15,042 nucleotides of DNA from an uncultured Collinsella sp. (GCA_900757235.1 CAAENB010000017.1:1-15042), one strand, 5' to 3'. Shown: positions 6,914 through 14,673, counted from the first letter of the stretch. Numbers and translations are program-made. Notes: generated by a model not told the origin, from the sequence alone.

Positions 6914-7645
6914 ATGGCAGACATGATCGAGATCAAGCATCTCAACAAGTACTTTGGCGACCTGCATGTGCTCAAAGATATCAACCTCACCGTCAAGCGC
7001 GGCGAGAAGCTCGTAATGATCGGGCCTTCCGGCTCGGGCAAGTCGACGCTCATCCGCTGCGTCGATTATCTTGAGGAGCCCACGTCGGGCGAGGTCATCA
7101 TCGACGGTACGCCGCTCACCAAAAAGAATCACCTGGAGATGGCCCGCAAGTATAGCTCCATGGTGTTTCAGCAGTTCAACCTGTATCCCAACATGACGGT
7201 GCTGGGCAACCTGACACTCGCGCCCATCAAGCTGCAAAAGAAGAGCAAGGAGGAGGCGACCGAGATCGCCATCGCCGCACTCAAGCGCGTCGGCATGGCG
7301 CATAAGGCCGGCGAGTATCCGCAGAATCTCTCGGGTGGTCAGCAGCAGCGCATCGCCATCGCCCGCGCCCTGTGTACCAAGCAGCCCATCATCCTGTTTG
7401 ACGAGCCGACTTCGGCGCTCGATCCCGAGATGGTCCAGGAGGTTCTGGACGTTATGATTGAGCTCGCGCAGGAGGACATCACCATGATCTGCGTGACGCA
7501 CGAGATGGGCTTTGCGCGCCAGGTGGCCGACCGCGTCATCTTTATGGAGGACGGCCGCATCCTGGAGGAAGGCACGCCCGAGCACTTCTTCGATAACCCC
7601 GAGAACCCGCGCTGCCGCGAGTTCCTGTCCAAGATTCTGCACTAG
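6914..7645 (+). CDS. Polar amino acid ABC transporter, ATP-binding protein
   Basis: This cytoplasmic ATPase of the GlnQ/ArtP type powers amino acid import. The 243 residues carry Walker A GPSGSGKST (37-45), the Q-loop in VFQQFNLYPNMTV (84-96), the signature LSGGQQQR (139-146), Walker B IILFDEPTSALD (159-170) and the switch histidine H196 in CVTHEMGFA. The YPNMTV and THEMGFA segments are typical of the polar amino acid subfamily. The ATG at 6914 follows GGAAGGG. The binding protein starts 8 bp after its stop, and two permease genes follow, so it is the first gene of a complete importer operon. The substrate cannot be read from this subunit; glutamine, glutamate, arginine or cystine are all possible. 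Confidence 0.95.
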   Translation: MADMIEIKHLNKYFGDLHVLKDINLTVKRGEKLVMIGPSGSGKSTLIRCVDYLEEPTSGEVIIDGTPLTKKNHLEMARKYSSMVFQQFNLYPNMTVLGNLTLAPIKLQKKSKEEATEIAIAALKRVGMAHKAGEYPQNLSGGQQQRIAIARALCTKQPIILFDEPTSALDPEMVQEVLDVMIELAQEDITMICVTHEMGFARQVADRVIFMEDGRILEEGTPEHFFDNPENPRCREFLSKILH

Positions 7646-7653
7646 GCGCGGTG

Positions 7654-8529
7654 ATGGATATGACGGATATGACGAGGGCGGCCGTGTCGCGTCGTCACTT
7701 TTTGCAGCTGGCGGGCGCCGGCATGCTTGCGCTGACGGGGACCGCGCTTACCGGTTGCGGCAACTCCACCAGCGGCGAGGGCTCCGACAAGGGGTCCAAG
7801 CTTGCGGCCATCAAGTCGCGTGGCCATCTGAATGCCGGCGTGAAGAAGGACGTTCCCGGCTACGGTTATTACGATACCGCCAAGGGCCGTTTTGAGGGCA
7901 TGGAAGTCGATTTGTGCTACCAGATCGCCGCTGCCGTCTTTGGCGTGAGCTACAAGGAGGCCCGCGCCCAGGAGCTTGTCGAGTTTACCGACGTAACGCC
8001 CAAGACGCGCGGCCCGCTGATCGATAACGGCCAGCTTGACGTGGTCGCGGCAACCTACACCATCACCGACGAGCGCAAGAAGAGCTGGGATTTCTCGACG
8101 CCGTACCGCACCGACTACGTGGGACTCATGGTCAAGAAGCGTTCGGGCTTTACCTCGATTGAGGATCTGGACGGCAAAGTCATCGGCGTGAGCCAGGGTG
8201 CCACCACGCAGGGCCTGATTGAGCAGATGATCAAGGACAACGGCTTTAGCTGCAAGCCCGAGTTTAGGGCCTTTAGCGGCTACCCCATCATCAAGAGTTC
8301 GCTCGACGCCGGCAATATCGACGTCTTTGCCATGGACCGCTCCACGCTGGCCGGTTACATGAACGAGACCGTTGAGCTGCTGCAGCCCGAGGTCAAGTTT
8401 GGCGAGCAGGGCTACGGCGTGGCGACCAAGAAGGGCTGCGACCTTTCGGCCGTCGTCGATCAGGTGATTTGCGATCGCCTGGCCGATGGCTGGCTCGACC
8501 AAGAGGTCAAGACCTGGGGTCTTGTATAG
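7654..8529 (+). CDS. Amino acid ABC transporter substrate-binding lipoprotein, Tat-exported
   Basis: A solute-binding protein of family 3 (GlnH/HisJ type) that captures the amino acid outside the membrane. The N-terminus carries the twin-arginine motif SRRHFLQ (R13, R14), a hydrophobic stretch, and a lipobox LTGC with C35 as the lipidated residue, so it should be a Tat-exported lipoprotein. The mature part follows the family: GHLNAGVKKDVPGYGYYD, then FEGMEVDLCYQIAAAVFG, WDFSTPYRTDYVGLMVKK, SIEDLDGKVIGVSQGAT and GYGVATKKG. At 291 residues the length is normal. The start is uncertain: GTG 7651, ATG 7654, 7660 and 7669 are all in frame and none has a strong ribosome binding site, so coupling to the upstream stop at 7645 is likely. 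Confidence 0.92.
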   Translation: MDMTDMTRAAVSRRHFLQLAGAGMLALTGTALTGCGNSTSGEGSDKGSKLAAIKSRGHLNAGVKKDVPGYGYYDTAKGRFEGMEVDLCYQIAAAVFGVSYKEARAQELVEFTDVTPKTRGPLIDNGQLDVVAATYTITDERKKSWDFSTPYRTDYVGLMVKKRSGFTSIEDLDGKVIGVSQGATTQGLIEQMIKDNGFSCKPEFRAFSGYPIIKSSLDAGNIDVFAMDRSTLAGYMNETVELLQPEVKFGEQGYGVATKKGCDLSAVVDQVICDRLADGWLDQEVKTWGLV

Positions 8530-8554
8530 GCGCATCGTCCAAGGAAGGAATCAA

Positions 8555-9301
8555 ATGCTCGAAGGATTATTTGACGCCGACCGTTGGTCGACGACATTTC
8601 AAAACATGGGGCCCTTCTGGGAGGGCTTTGGCGTGACGCTGCAAGTGGTCGTTGCCGGCCTGCTGCTGTCGCTGGTGCTGGGCACGCTGCTGGGCGTGTT
8701 CTCTACCACTCGCTCGCGCGTGCTGCGCGCCATAAGCCGCGTGTACGTGGAGTTTTACCAGAACACCCCGTTGCCCGTGCAGGTGCTCTTTATGTACATG
8801 GCCGGCCCGCAGTTTTTGCAGGCCATAACCGGTGCCGACCAGCCGGTGCGCATCGCGCCGTTCGTGCTGGGCTTCTTGGGTGTGGGTCTGTATCACGCGG
8901 CCTATATCTCGGAGGTCATCCGCACCGGTATCGAGGCCGTTCCGCGCGGTCAGATGGAGGCGGCCCAGAGCCAGGGCTTCACCCGTGCGCAGGCATACTG
9001 GTACATCGTACTGCCCCAGACATTCAAGATCATTTTGCCGCCGCTGTGTAACCAGGCGCTCAACCTGGTCAAGAACACGTCGGTGCTGGCGCTTGTGGCC
9101 GGCGGCGACCTTATGTACCGTTCCGACAACTTTGTGAGCCTGTACGGTTACCTGCAGGGATACATCGTCTGCTGCCTTATGTACTTCATCATCTGCTTTC
9201 CGCTCGCCATGCTGGTGCAGTGGCTCGAGCGTCGCTCCAAGGAGCGTCCGCGCGGCGTGAGCCTGGCCGAGCTGGGGCTCGACAACGTAGAGGAGGCCTA
9301 G
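8555..9301 (+). CDS. Amino acid ABC transporter permease, first subunit
   Basis: One of two membrane channel subunits of the importer, of the HisM/HisQ type. The ATG at 8555 follows AAGGAAGG and gives 248 residues; the frame is open further upstream but overlaps the binding-protein gene. About five membrane segments are visible, the first at about 23-47. The EAA loop that contacts the ATPase is seen in EVIRTGIEAVPRGQMEAAQS followed by QGFTRAQAYWYIVLPQTFK. The conserved VEFYQNTPLPVQVLF also fits. It lies 25 bp after the binding protein and 3 bp before the second permease. Confidence 0.94.
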   Translation: MLEGLFDADRWSTTFQNMGPFWEGFGVTLQVVVAGLLLSLVLGTLLGVFSTTRSRVLRAISRVYVEFYQNTPLPVQVLFMYMAGPQFLQAITGADQPVRIAPFVLGFLGVGLYHAAYISEVIRTGIEAVPRGQMEAAQSQGFTRAQAYWYIVLPQTFKIILPPLCNQALNLVKNTSVLALVAGGDLMYRSDNFVSLYGYLQGYIVCCLMYFIICFPLAMLVQWLERRSKERPRGVSLAELGLDNVEEA

Positions 9302-9304
9302 CGC

Positions 9305-9943
9305 ATGGAAATCTTCAACGCGACCAACCTGCTCTACATTTGGGGCGGCTTTGTTAAGACCATAGAGATCTCGGCGCTGTCGATCTTTTTCTCGCTCATC
9401 TTTGGCACGGTGCTGGCGCTCGTTAAGAGCTATGCGCCCCGCCCGTTCCGTATTTTGGTGAGCGCCTATATCGAGCTGTTCCGTTGCACGCCAAACCTGC
9501 TGTGGATCCTGTTTATCTACTTTACGGTGCAGGGTTTGGACATTGTGATTTCGACCATCGCCTTTACGCTGTTTACCAGTGCTGTTATGGCCGAGATTGT
9601 GCGCGGCGGTCTCAACTCGATTCCGCGCGGCCAGTTTGAGGCAGCGCAGAGCCAGGGCTTCGGCTTCTTTGCCACCATGCGTTACATCATTCTGCCGCAG
9701 ACGTTTAAGACGATTATTCCGGCGCTGTTTAGCCAGTGCACGACCGTCATCAAGGACAGCTCGTATCTTTCGGGCATTAACGTGGCCGAGCTCATGTACA
9801 CGGCAAACGTCGTGATGGCCCACGCGATCGACCTGTCGCAGGTGCTTATGCTCTACGGTCTGGTGTTTGCGATGTACTTTGTGCTCAACTTTGGTATCTC
9901 GCTGCTGGTTCGCGCATATCAGAGGCGAATGGTGGCAGCGTAG
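9305..9943 (+). CDS. Amino acid ABC transporter permease, second subunit
   Basis: The second channel subunit, 212 residues, pairs with the preceding permease to form a heterodimer. The ATG at 9305 uses a GAGGAGG inside the end of the previous gene. Its EAA loop is EIVRGGLNSIPRGQFEAAQS followed by QGFGFFATMRYIILPQTFK; YIELFRCTPNLLWILFIYF is the matching conserved segment. Predicted membrane helices lie at about 15-40, 52-75, 78-95 and near the C-terminus (VLMLYGLVFAMYFVLNFGIS). Heterodimeric permeases suit histidine, arginine, glutamine or glutamate uptake, but substrate cannot be assigned. Confidence 0.94.
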   Translation: MEIFNATNLLYIWGGFVKTIEISALSIFFSLIFGTVLALVKSYAPRPFRILVSAYIELFRCTPNLLWILFIYFTVQGLDIVISTIAFTLFTSAVMAEIVRGGLNSIPRGQFEAAQSQGFGFFATMRYIILPQTFKTIIPALFSQCTTVIKDSSYLSGINVAELMYTANVVMAHAIDLSQVLMLYGLVFAMYFVLNFGISLLVRAYQRRMVAA

Positions 9944-9944
9944 A

Positions 9945-9975
9945 ATGTGGCAAAGGGACAGCCCCTTTGTCACAT
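9945..9975 (+). repeat. Repeat element F (W-core-W' hairpin)
   Basis: ATGTGGCAAAGGG (9945-9957) mirrors CCCTTTGTCACAT (9963-9975) with one mismatch that would be G-U in RNA. The loop region holds the GGGACAG core. It fills the 48-bp gap between the second permease and the kinase gene and ends 5 bp before the next ribosome binding site, so it could affect expression of the last operon gene. Confidence 0.65.
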
Positions 9976-9991
9976 AGAGAAAGGAATCGCG

Positions 9992-10615
9992 ATGAGCGAT
10001 CTGGAGAATAAGAAGAATCCTGTGGTCATTACCATCGCGCGCGACTTTGGCGCCGAGGGCCACGAGATTGGCCGCATGCTTGCCGATGAGTTGGGGATTC
10101 CGCTGTACGATAACGAGCTGCTGGTACGTGCGTCGCTGCGCGCGGGCGAGTCGCTCGATAAGATGGCTGCCTATGATGAGCGTCTGGCCGTGGAGAATAT
10201 GGCGTTCCTGCCCGACCGCTACGACGCGCGCTCGTACTCGGACAAGCTGTTCCAAAAGATGAGCCAGGTGATTTTGGACTTGGGCGAGACCGAGAGCTGC
10301 ATTATCGAGGGTCGTCTGTCCGATTACCTGCTGCGTAACAACCCCAACCACATTGCCGTGTTGGTGACCGCACCCTTTGAGGACCGCGTCGAGATCGTGC
10401 GCAAGAAGCGTGGCCTTAATAAAAAGAAGGGCGCCAAGCTGGTCAAGCAGCAGCAGAAGGCGCGCGAGGCGTTCTATAAGCGCTATAGCGCCGGAAAGTG
10501 GAAGATGACGAGCGGTAAAGACATCGTCGTCAACCGCGCCAAGCTGGGCCGCGAGGGCTGCAAGGACGTCATCGCCGCGGCCTACCGCTACAAGGTGGCG
10601 CAGCTCGAAGGCTAA
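9992..10615 (+). CDS. Cytidylate kinase-like family protein
   Basis: The 207-residue product resembles the cytidylate-kinase-like family found in many Gram-positives, P-loop proteins whose substrate is mostly unproven. A nucleotide-binding N-terminus is seen in VVITIARDFGAEGHEIG (11-27) followed by RMLADELGIPLYD. A Walker-B-like strand is SCIIEGRLSDYLL (102-114). A basic segment DRVEIVRKKRGL, then many lysines (145-170), corresponds to the lid region of nucleoside monophosphate kinases. The ATG at 9992 has a GAAAGGA ribosome binding site; the frame extends up to 9947, but that stretch is repeat element F. It is co-directional with the transporter genes and probably the last gene of their transcript. 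Whether it has anything to do with transport is unknown; it is not the essential Cmk. Confidence 0.82.
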   Translation: MSDLENKKNPVVITIARDFGAEGHEIGRMLADELGIPLYDNELLVRASLRAGESLDKMAAYDERLAVENMAFLPDRYDARSYSDKLFQKMSQVILDLGETESCIIEGRLSDYLLRNNPNHIAVLVTAPFEDRVEIVRKKRGLNKKKGAKLVKQQQKAREAFYKRYSAGKWKMTSGKDIVVNRAKLGREGCKDVIAAAYRYKVAQLEG

Positions 10616-10620
10616 CCGAC

Positions 10621-10665
10621 CAAAAACCACCGCAAAGGGGGCAGGCACTTTTGTGGTGGTTTTTG
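10621..10665. terminator. Repeat element G, serving as bidirectional terminator
   Basis: CAAAAACCACCGCAAA (10621-10636) mirrors TTTGTGGTGGTTTTTG (10650-10665) with one G-U position; the core is GGGGGCAGGCAC. A run of T follows the stem on the plus strand, and the mirrored A-run gives T on the minus strand. It sits exactly between the convergent ends of the kinase gene (10615) and the regulator gene (10668), so it can stop transcription from both sides. It belongs to the GGGGACAG-core repeat family. Confidence 0.75.
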
Positions 10666-10667
10666 TT

Positions 10668-12074
10668 TTAGGCCGAGGGGAAGGCTTTGGTGAGACCGGC
10701 GCGCGTTTGCGTGTCGGTCTTTTGGTAGATAGAGCTCAGGTGGCGCTGTACCATGCGCATCGAGATGCCGAGCTCCTCGGCGATCTGCTTGAGCGGGCGT
10801 TCATCCTGGGTCACGGCTATGAGCACGTCGACTTCGCGCGGGGTGAGGCCGTGGTCGGCAATGAAGACCTGACGCTGTTCCTCGATACTGGGTGCGGCGA
10901 GTGCTTCCTCGGCGAGCTGCTGGTGTTCGCGCTCCTGTTCGGTTTGGGGCAGGCGGAACAGGCCGGCTGCCACGAATGCCGCACAGGCGGCGACGAGCAA
11001 AATGAGCGCGCCGATCATAATGAGGGCAACGTTATCCGAGGTCACGAGAGCAAGCGAGATGCCCGACGTAGTGAACGCGCACACGTTGTTGGCTGCGCGG
11101 CCCATGCCAGCCCACAGCGCAGGCGTATGCATGCGCGGTGCCAGCTGCGTAAAGGTGGCAGTAAAGAACGTGACGAAAAAGCCCGAGCTCAGGTAAAAGA
11201 CGACAAGGCCCAGGTTGGGATCGGCGCCGGCCTCCACGGCCAGGATGGAAATGGTCGAGAGTACGGCGATGCCGAGCATGACAAGTCCCATGTATCGGCG
11301 CTCGGCAAGGTCAAAGATAAGACCGGCGGCAAGGCCGCTTGCCGCCAAAAAGAGGCGCGGCCAGGTCTGTACGGCGATGGTGCCGTGGGCGTTGGAGAGC
11401 GTGACCACGTTGTCGAGGGTCGAGAACAAGCAGGCAAGAATCATGACGAGCGCGATGCCCCAACACGCCTGCTTGGCGAGGGCGTGAGAGGGCTCAACAA
11501 AGGGATTGATGGCGGGGTTCGCGGTTGTGTCTGTGTTTTGAGGAACAGCGCTGAGGGCAGAGATGGCGATCGTCGCTGTGCCGAGAACGATAAGCTCTGC
11601 GATACCGCCGCAATTGAGCAGGTTGACGGCGAACTGTATCAGGATGCCCGCGGCATAGGCCGCTCCCGCGCCGGTGGCGAGTTTGGGGTCATCCTGGAAT
11701 GCCAACGAAAAGGCGTGGTGAGCAGCGGCACCCAGCAGACCGAGCCCAAAGAATGCCACGCAGCCCAGAATCTCGAGCACAAGCGGGGCCGTAGGGAACT
11801 GAATTTGCGTCAGGCCCATGATGACGATAGGGACGGCGGCGGCGTTGACGGCTGCTAGTGAGTGGCCTTTGCGCTGCGCGAGCCCGAACAGCGGCGCGTA
11901 CCCGATAAAGCCGAGCACGCTCGCACCCAGAATAAAGCCCTGTGCGATTACAACACGTTCGGCACCGGAGAGCAGCCCGACATTGATATCGAAGCGAAAC
12001 TCGGCGGAAAGAAAGGCGAAGGTAAAAAGAGCGAGTGCCAGAAGCGCGTTGATTTTAGGCTTGCTTAGGTTCAA
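10668..12074 (-). CDS. LuxR-type transcriptional regulator with multi-helix membrane domain
   Basis: The C-terminal 59 residues form a LuxR-type helix-turn-helix: LTPREVDVLIAVTQDERPLK at 410-429, QIAEELGISMRMVQRHLSSI at 430-449, and YQKTDTQTRAGL. The first roughly 380 residues are hydrophobic with about ten to twelve membrane helices resembling a major-facilitator-like half, so the DNA-binding domain would sit on the cytoplasmic face of a membrane sensor. Such proteins are abundant in Coriobacteriia (known family style); signal and targets are unknown. The start is a TTG at 12074-12072 with AAAGGA 6 bp upstream; no other start precedes the first helix. A -10 box is seen at 12112-12117. It is divergent from the surface protein gene, a natural candidate target, and convergent with the transporter operon. 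Confidence 0.9.
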   Translation of the reverse strand: MNLSKPKINALLALALFTFAFLSAEFRFDINVGLLSGAERVVIAQGFILGASVLGFIGYAPLFGLAQRKGHSLAAVNAAAVPIVIMGLTQIQFPTAPLVLEILGCVAFFGLGLLGAAAHHAFSLAFQDDPKLATGAGAAYAAGILIQFAVNLLNCGGIAELIVLGTATIAISALSAVPQNTDTTANPAINPFVEPSHALAKQACWGIALVMILACLFSTLDNVVTLSNAHGTIAVQTWPRLFLAASGLAAGLIFDLAERRYMGLVMLGIAVLSTISILAVEAGADPNLGLVVFYLSSGFFVTFFTATFTQLAPRMHTPALWAGMGRAANNVCAFTTSGISLALVTSDNVALIMIGALILLVAACAAFVAAGLFRLPQTEQEREHQQLAEEALAAPSIEEQRQVFIADHGLTPREVDVLIAVTQDERPLKQIAEELGISMRMVQRHLSSIYQKTDTQTRAGLTKAFPSA

Positions 12075-12111
12075 GGACGGTCCTTTGGATGGACGAATAA
12101 TCGTGTCCTCG

Positions 12112-12117
12112 ATTGTA
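12112..12117 (-). promoter_or_regulatory. Candidate -10 box of the LuxR-type regulator
   Basis: On the minus strand the sequence reads TACAAT, about 38 bp upstream of the TTG start. The -35 at the usual distance is poor (near CGCCAC), so a helper protein may be needed. Confidence 0.4.
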
Positions 12118-12176
12118 GCGTTCCCGGGACGAGTGTGGCGATGGCGAAATCATATTGACTTAAACCGCAGGTAGAG

Positions 12177-12204
12177 GCCTGGGTTCACATCTACGAACCT
12201 AGGC
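12177..12204. promoter_or_regulatory. Inverted repeat in the divergent regulator/surface-protein region
   Basis: GCCTGGGTTC (12177-12186) mirrors GAACCTAGGC (12195-12204) at 9 of 10 positions with an 8-nt spacer. It is placed between the two divergent starts, about 60 bp beyond the regulator's -10. It could be an operator for the adjacent LuxR-type protein or for another factor. The dyad is seen; the function is inference. Confidence 0.4.
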
Positions 12205-12239
12205 ATACGGAGTCATTTGACACATCTTGGTGGTACAGA

Positions 12240-12274
12240 ATCACCGCAAAGGGGACAGGCACCTTTGTGGTGGT
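12240..12274 (+). repeat. Repeat element H (W-core-W' hairpin) in the surface-protein leader
   Basis: ATCACCGCAAAGG (12240-12252) mirrors CCTTTGTGGTGGT (12262-12274) with two mismatches. The core reads GGGGACAGGCACC. It is a close relative of elements G and I and lies about 15 bp before the AAGGAGG ribosome binding site of the surface protein gene, probably within its 5' leader. Confidence 0.65.
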
Positions 12275-12300
12275 ATGGCCCATCGACCAAGGAGGCCGTT

Positions 12301-14673
12301 ATGTACGGAAACCACTTTGACAAGCAAGCCCAACGCGAGCGTACCTGCTCGCTGGTTCACGGTACTTGGCGTTGTGTGGGTGCCAAAATCGCTTGCGCTG
12401 GCGCGTGTGCGCTTATGGTCGGCCAGCTGCTGCTGCCGAGCGTGGCGCTTGCGACCGAATGTGACGATTCCGTCGCTGCGATGGGCGAGGTTGCCGCGGC
12501 TCCGGTGACGCCGACGGTTGCGGAGGATACGGCTGCAACGACCGCACCAGCTGCTTCGACCGCGCCTGCAACCGATGCTGCTCCGACGGTACAAGCCACC
12601 GTTGAGCCTCAGCAGACAATCCCAGCCGATGCCGCCAATGAGTCTAGCGGTTCGGCGCTCGCTGGGCAAAACGCTTCTGGCGACGACACCGCCGCCATGC
12701 CGGCGAGTAACGCCATCATGCCCTGCGGTGTGACCGATGTTGTTGGCGGCAGCGGCGTTAGGGTCAATATTACGGTGCGGAACAATTACACCGACATCAA
12801 GAAAGAAGAAACGATTGAGTATGTGGAGGGGATTGCCCTTGTAGATGGAGACCAGTCTGCTCTCGATGGTAGCGCTTTGACTTTTATCGGCCTGGGGGAC
12901 TTGATCGTCCATGCGGCGTATGACAGTGCGAGCAATAAAACAACGCTTACCCTGGATATCAGCAAGATCCAGAGACAGAAGGAGGAGCAGAAGTACTTTA
13001 CGGAGTACAAGGAGAATAAGTCCAAGATGACGACCACCTATGATGGATCCAAGCTTACGTATACGGGTACAGAGCCTGGGAATATCATCATCGGTGATCC
13101 GGACGACGCCTTTAAAGGAGACACCGAGGCGACCGGGAAACCCACTATTAACGAGATCCGGGATGACTACTACACCCGCACCCATGTCTACGAGAGGGCG
13201 TGCCTTGTTATCCCGGCAGCGGAATCAGAATCGGAATCCATCTCCTTTGCCAATGTTCAGAATACGAACTTCAATTGGCAGCTGGATACTGGTCCGCAGG
13301 CGACGGCAGGTGTCCCTAACTACGATGCAGATAAATACGAAATCGCTTATGAATGCTGGCAGGAATTTGAAAACAACGAACCCGTTGCTGCCTGGTATTC
13401 CGATAACGGCTCACATGGTTCCCTGCCGACTATTACAAAGTTTAAAAGCGGGAAAGAGTACGTGTATTCTCTTATGCTGAAGCCAAAAGACGGATATTCC
13501 TTCAGCGATGAAACCGTTGTTACCGTAAACGGGGAAACCGTAAAGTCGAGTCTAAGCGGAGAATTCCTGTATGTCCCTGCTATTAAAACGATTACGATGC
13601 CTGCTTCGTCGGAAAACGAAGCTCTTGAGAATCTAAACGTCAACGATGTGAAAATCGACTACGCGCCCGGCGAGGCGCCGCGTGCGACCGCGACGATTTC
13701 TGCCGCCGATGCCGATAAGTATGAGATCGCCTATGAGTGCTGGGAAGAGATGGATGGCAGCGACCCTGCGGAGCTCACGCCCGTTGCCTTCTGGTATTCC
13801 GACCCTGCCAAGTATCCGACGGGCGCGAGGAGGATCGAACACTTCGAAGAGGGCAAGTTCTACATGTATTCCGTCGAGCTGAGGCTCAAGGACGACAATA
13901 CCGTGGCCGATGACTGCAATATGAACGTCAACGGCCATTGGACGCACCACATCAAGACCGTCAACGGCGTCTTCGCGCCAAACGCTGACAATATGCTGTG
14001 CGAGCAGCCGATCGACGAATGGCGGGCCATCGACGTTATCGAGATCAATGGCGCCACGACCACCTTCAAGGCAGGCGACAGGCCGGTCTTTACGGCGAGT
14101 GTTCCGATGGGTTCCAACTCCCTTCCTCAGTGTGAGTTCTGGACGGGTAGCGACGGCAGCGAAGTGAACTCCCAGAAGTTCTGGGATCAGAACATTACAA
14201 ACCACATCGATGCTTTTAAGCCTGGCGTGACCTATCGCTACGGCATCTACCTCAAGTCCGCGCGCGGCTTCTACTTCACGCCCGACACCAAGCTGGTGGT
14301 CAACGGCGTGGAATGCGGCTACCAGGTCGCGGATAGCGTATCCGATGAGGACAGCGGCTGGATCTACACCCTGTGGCTCAACACTGATCTGACCTTTACG
14401 CCTGAAGCCACGCCGACTCCCGATCCGCAGCCTACGCCGGATCCCAAGCCGACACCGCAGCCCGAGGTGAAGCCCGAGACCAAGTCCGCGGTCAAGCCGG
14501 CCACGACAACCGCCACGATCAAGACGGTTGAAAAAACCACGCAGGCCAAGAAGGGCGATGCTGCTCTGGTGGCCACGGGGGATACCACCGCGATGACGGT
14601 CGCCGCCCTAGGCATCGCCGGCGCAACCGTAGCCGCCGCCGGCCTCGCCGCGACCAAGCGCCGCAAGCGTTAG
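12301..14673 (+). CDS. Cell-wall-anchored modular surface protein with LVATGD sorting signal
   Basis: A 790-residue exported protein. The ATG at 12301 has AAGGAGG 6 bp upstream; the frame runs open to 12217 through repeat element H. Residues 1-51 form a long signal peptide ending VALA. Residues 55-140 are an Ala/Thr/Pro-rich linker, and about 145-310 a domain I do not recognise. Three modules of about 100 residues follow (about 314-413, 443-547, 567-670), sharing a pattern of EcW or FW, WYSD, a G-x-x-Y-x-Y-x-x-x-L line and a closing VNG. The first two both contain DADKYEIAYECW (from 342 and 470). The tail has a proline-rich spacer (TPTPDPQPTPDPKPTPQP), then LVATGD, a hydrophobic stretch and KRRKR, the layout of a sortase substrate. 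The first module is AT-richer than the second. Adhesion is a plausible role but not shown. Confidence 0.85.
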   Translation: MYGNHFDKQAQRERTCSLVHGTWRCVGAKIACAGACALMVGQLLLPSVALATECDDSVAAMGEVAAAPVTPTVAEDTAATTAPAASTAPATDAAPTVQATVEPQQTIPADAANESSGSALAGQNASGDDTAAMPASNAIMPCGVTDVVGGSGVRVNITVRNNYTDIKKEETIEYVEGIALVDGDQSALDGSALTFIGLGDLIVHAAYDSASNKTTLTLDISKIQRQKEEQKYFTEYKENKSKMTTTYDGSKLTYTGTEPGNIIIGDPDDAFKGDTEATGKPTINEIRDDYYTRTHVYERACLVIPAAESESESISFANVQNTNFNWQLDTGPQATAGVPNYDADKYEIAYECWQEFENNEPVAAWYSDNGSHGSLPTITKFKSGKEYVYSLMLKPKDGYSFSDETVVTVNGETVKSSLSGEFLYVPAIKTITMPASSENEALENLNVNDVKIDYAPGEAPRATATISAADADKYEIAYECWEEMDGSDPAELTPVAFWYSDPAKYPTGARRIEHFEEGKFYMYSVELRLKDDNTVADDCNMNVNGHWTHHIKTVNGVFAPNADNMLCEQPIDEWRAIDVIEINGATTTFKAGDRPVFTASVPMGSNSLPQCEFWTGSDGSEVNSQKFWDQNITNHIDAFKPGVTYRYGIYLKSARGFYFTPDTKLVVNGVECGYQVADSVSDEDSGWIYTLWLNTDLTFTPEATPTPDPQPTPDPKPTPQPEVKPETKSAVKPATTTATIKTVEKTTQAKKGDAALVATGDTTAMTVAALGIAGATVAAAGLAATKRRKR

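Noticed and set aside
8567..10648. A 693-codon open frame on the minus strand across both permeases and the kinase gene
   Set aside because: It is antisense to three genes with clear family motifs; such long shadow frames are common in GC-rich DNA. Its product is His/Arg/Ala-rich with no recognisable domain.
10653..11858. A 401-codon plus-strand frame opposite the LuxR-type gene, and smaller frames at 11818-12174 and 11862-12068
   Set aside because: The product is Gly/Arg/Glu-rich and domainless, while the minus strand encodes helices and a LuxR helix-turn-helix.
12241..13185. A 314-codon minus-strand frame inside the surface protein gene
   Set aside because: The plus strand has a ribosome binding site, signal peptide and sorting signal; the antisense product is unlike any family I know.
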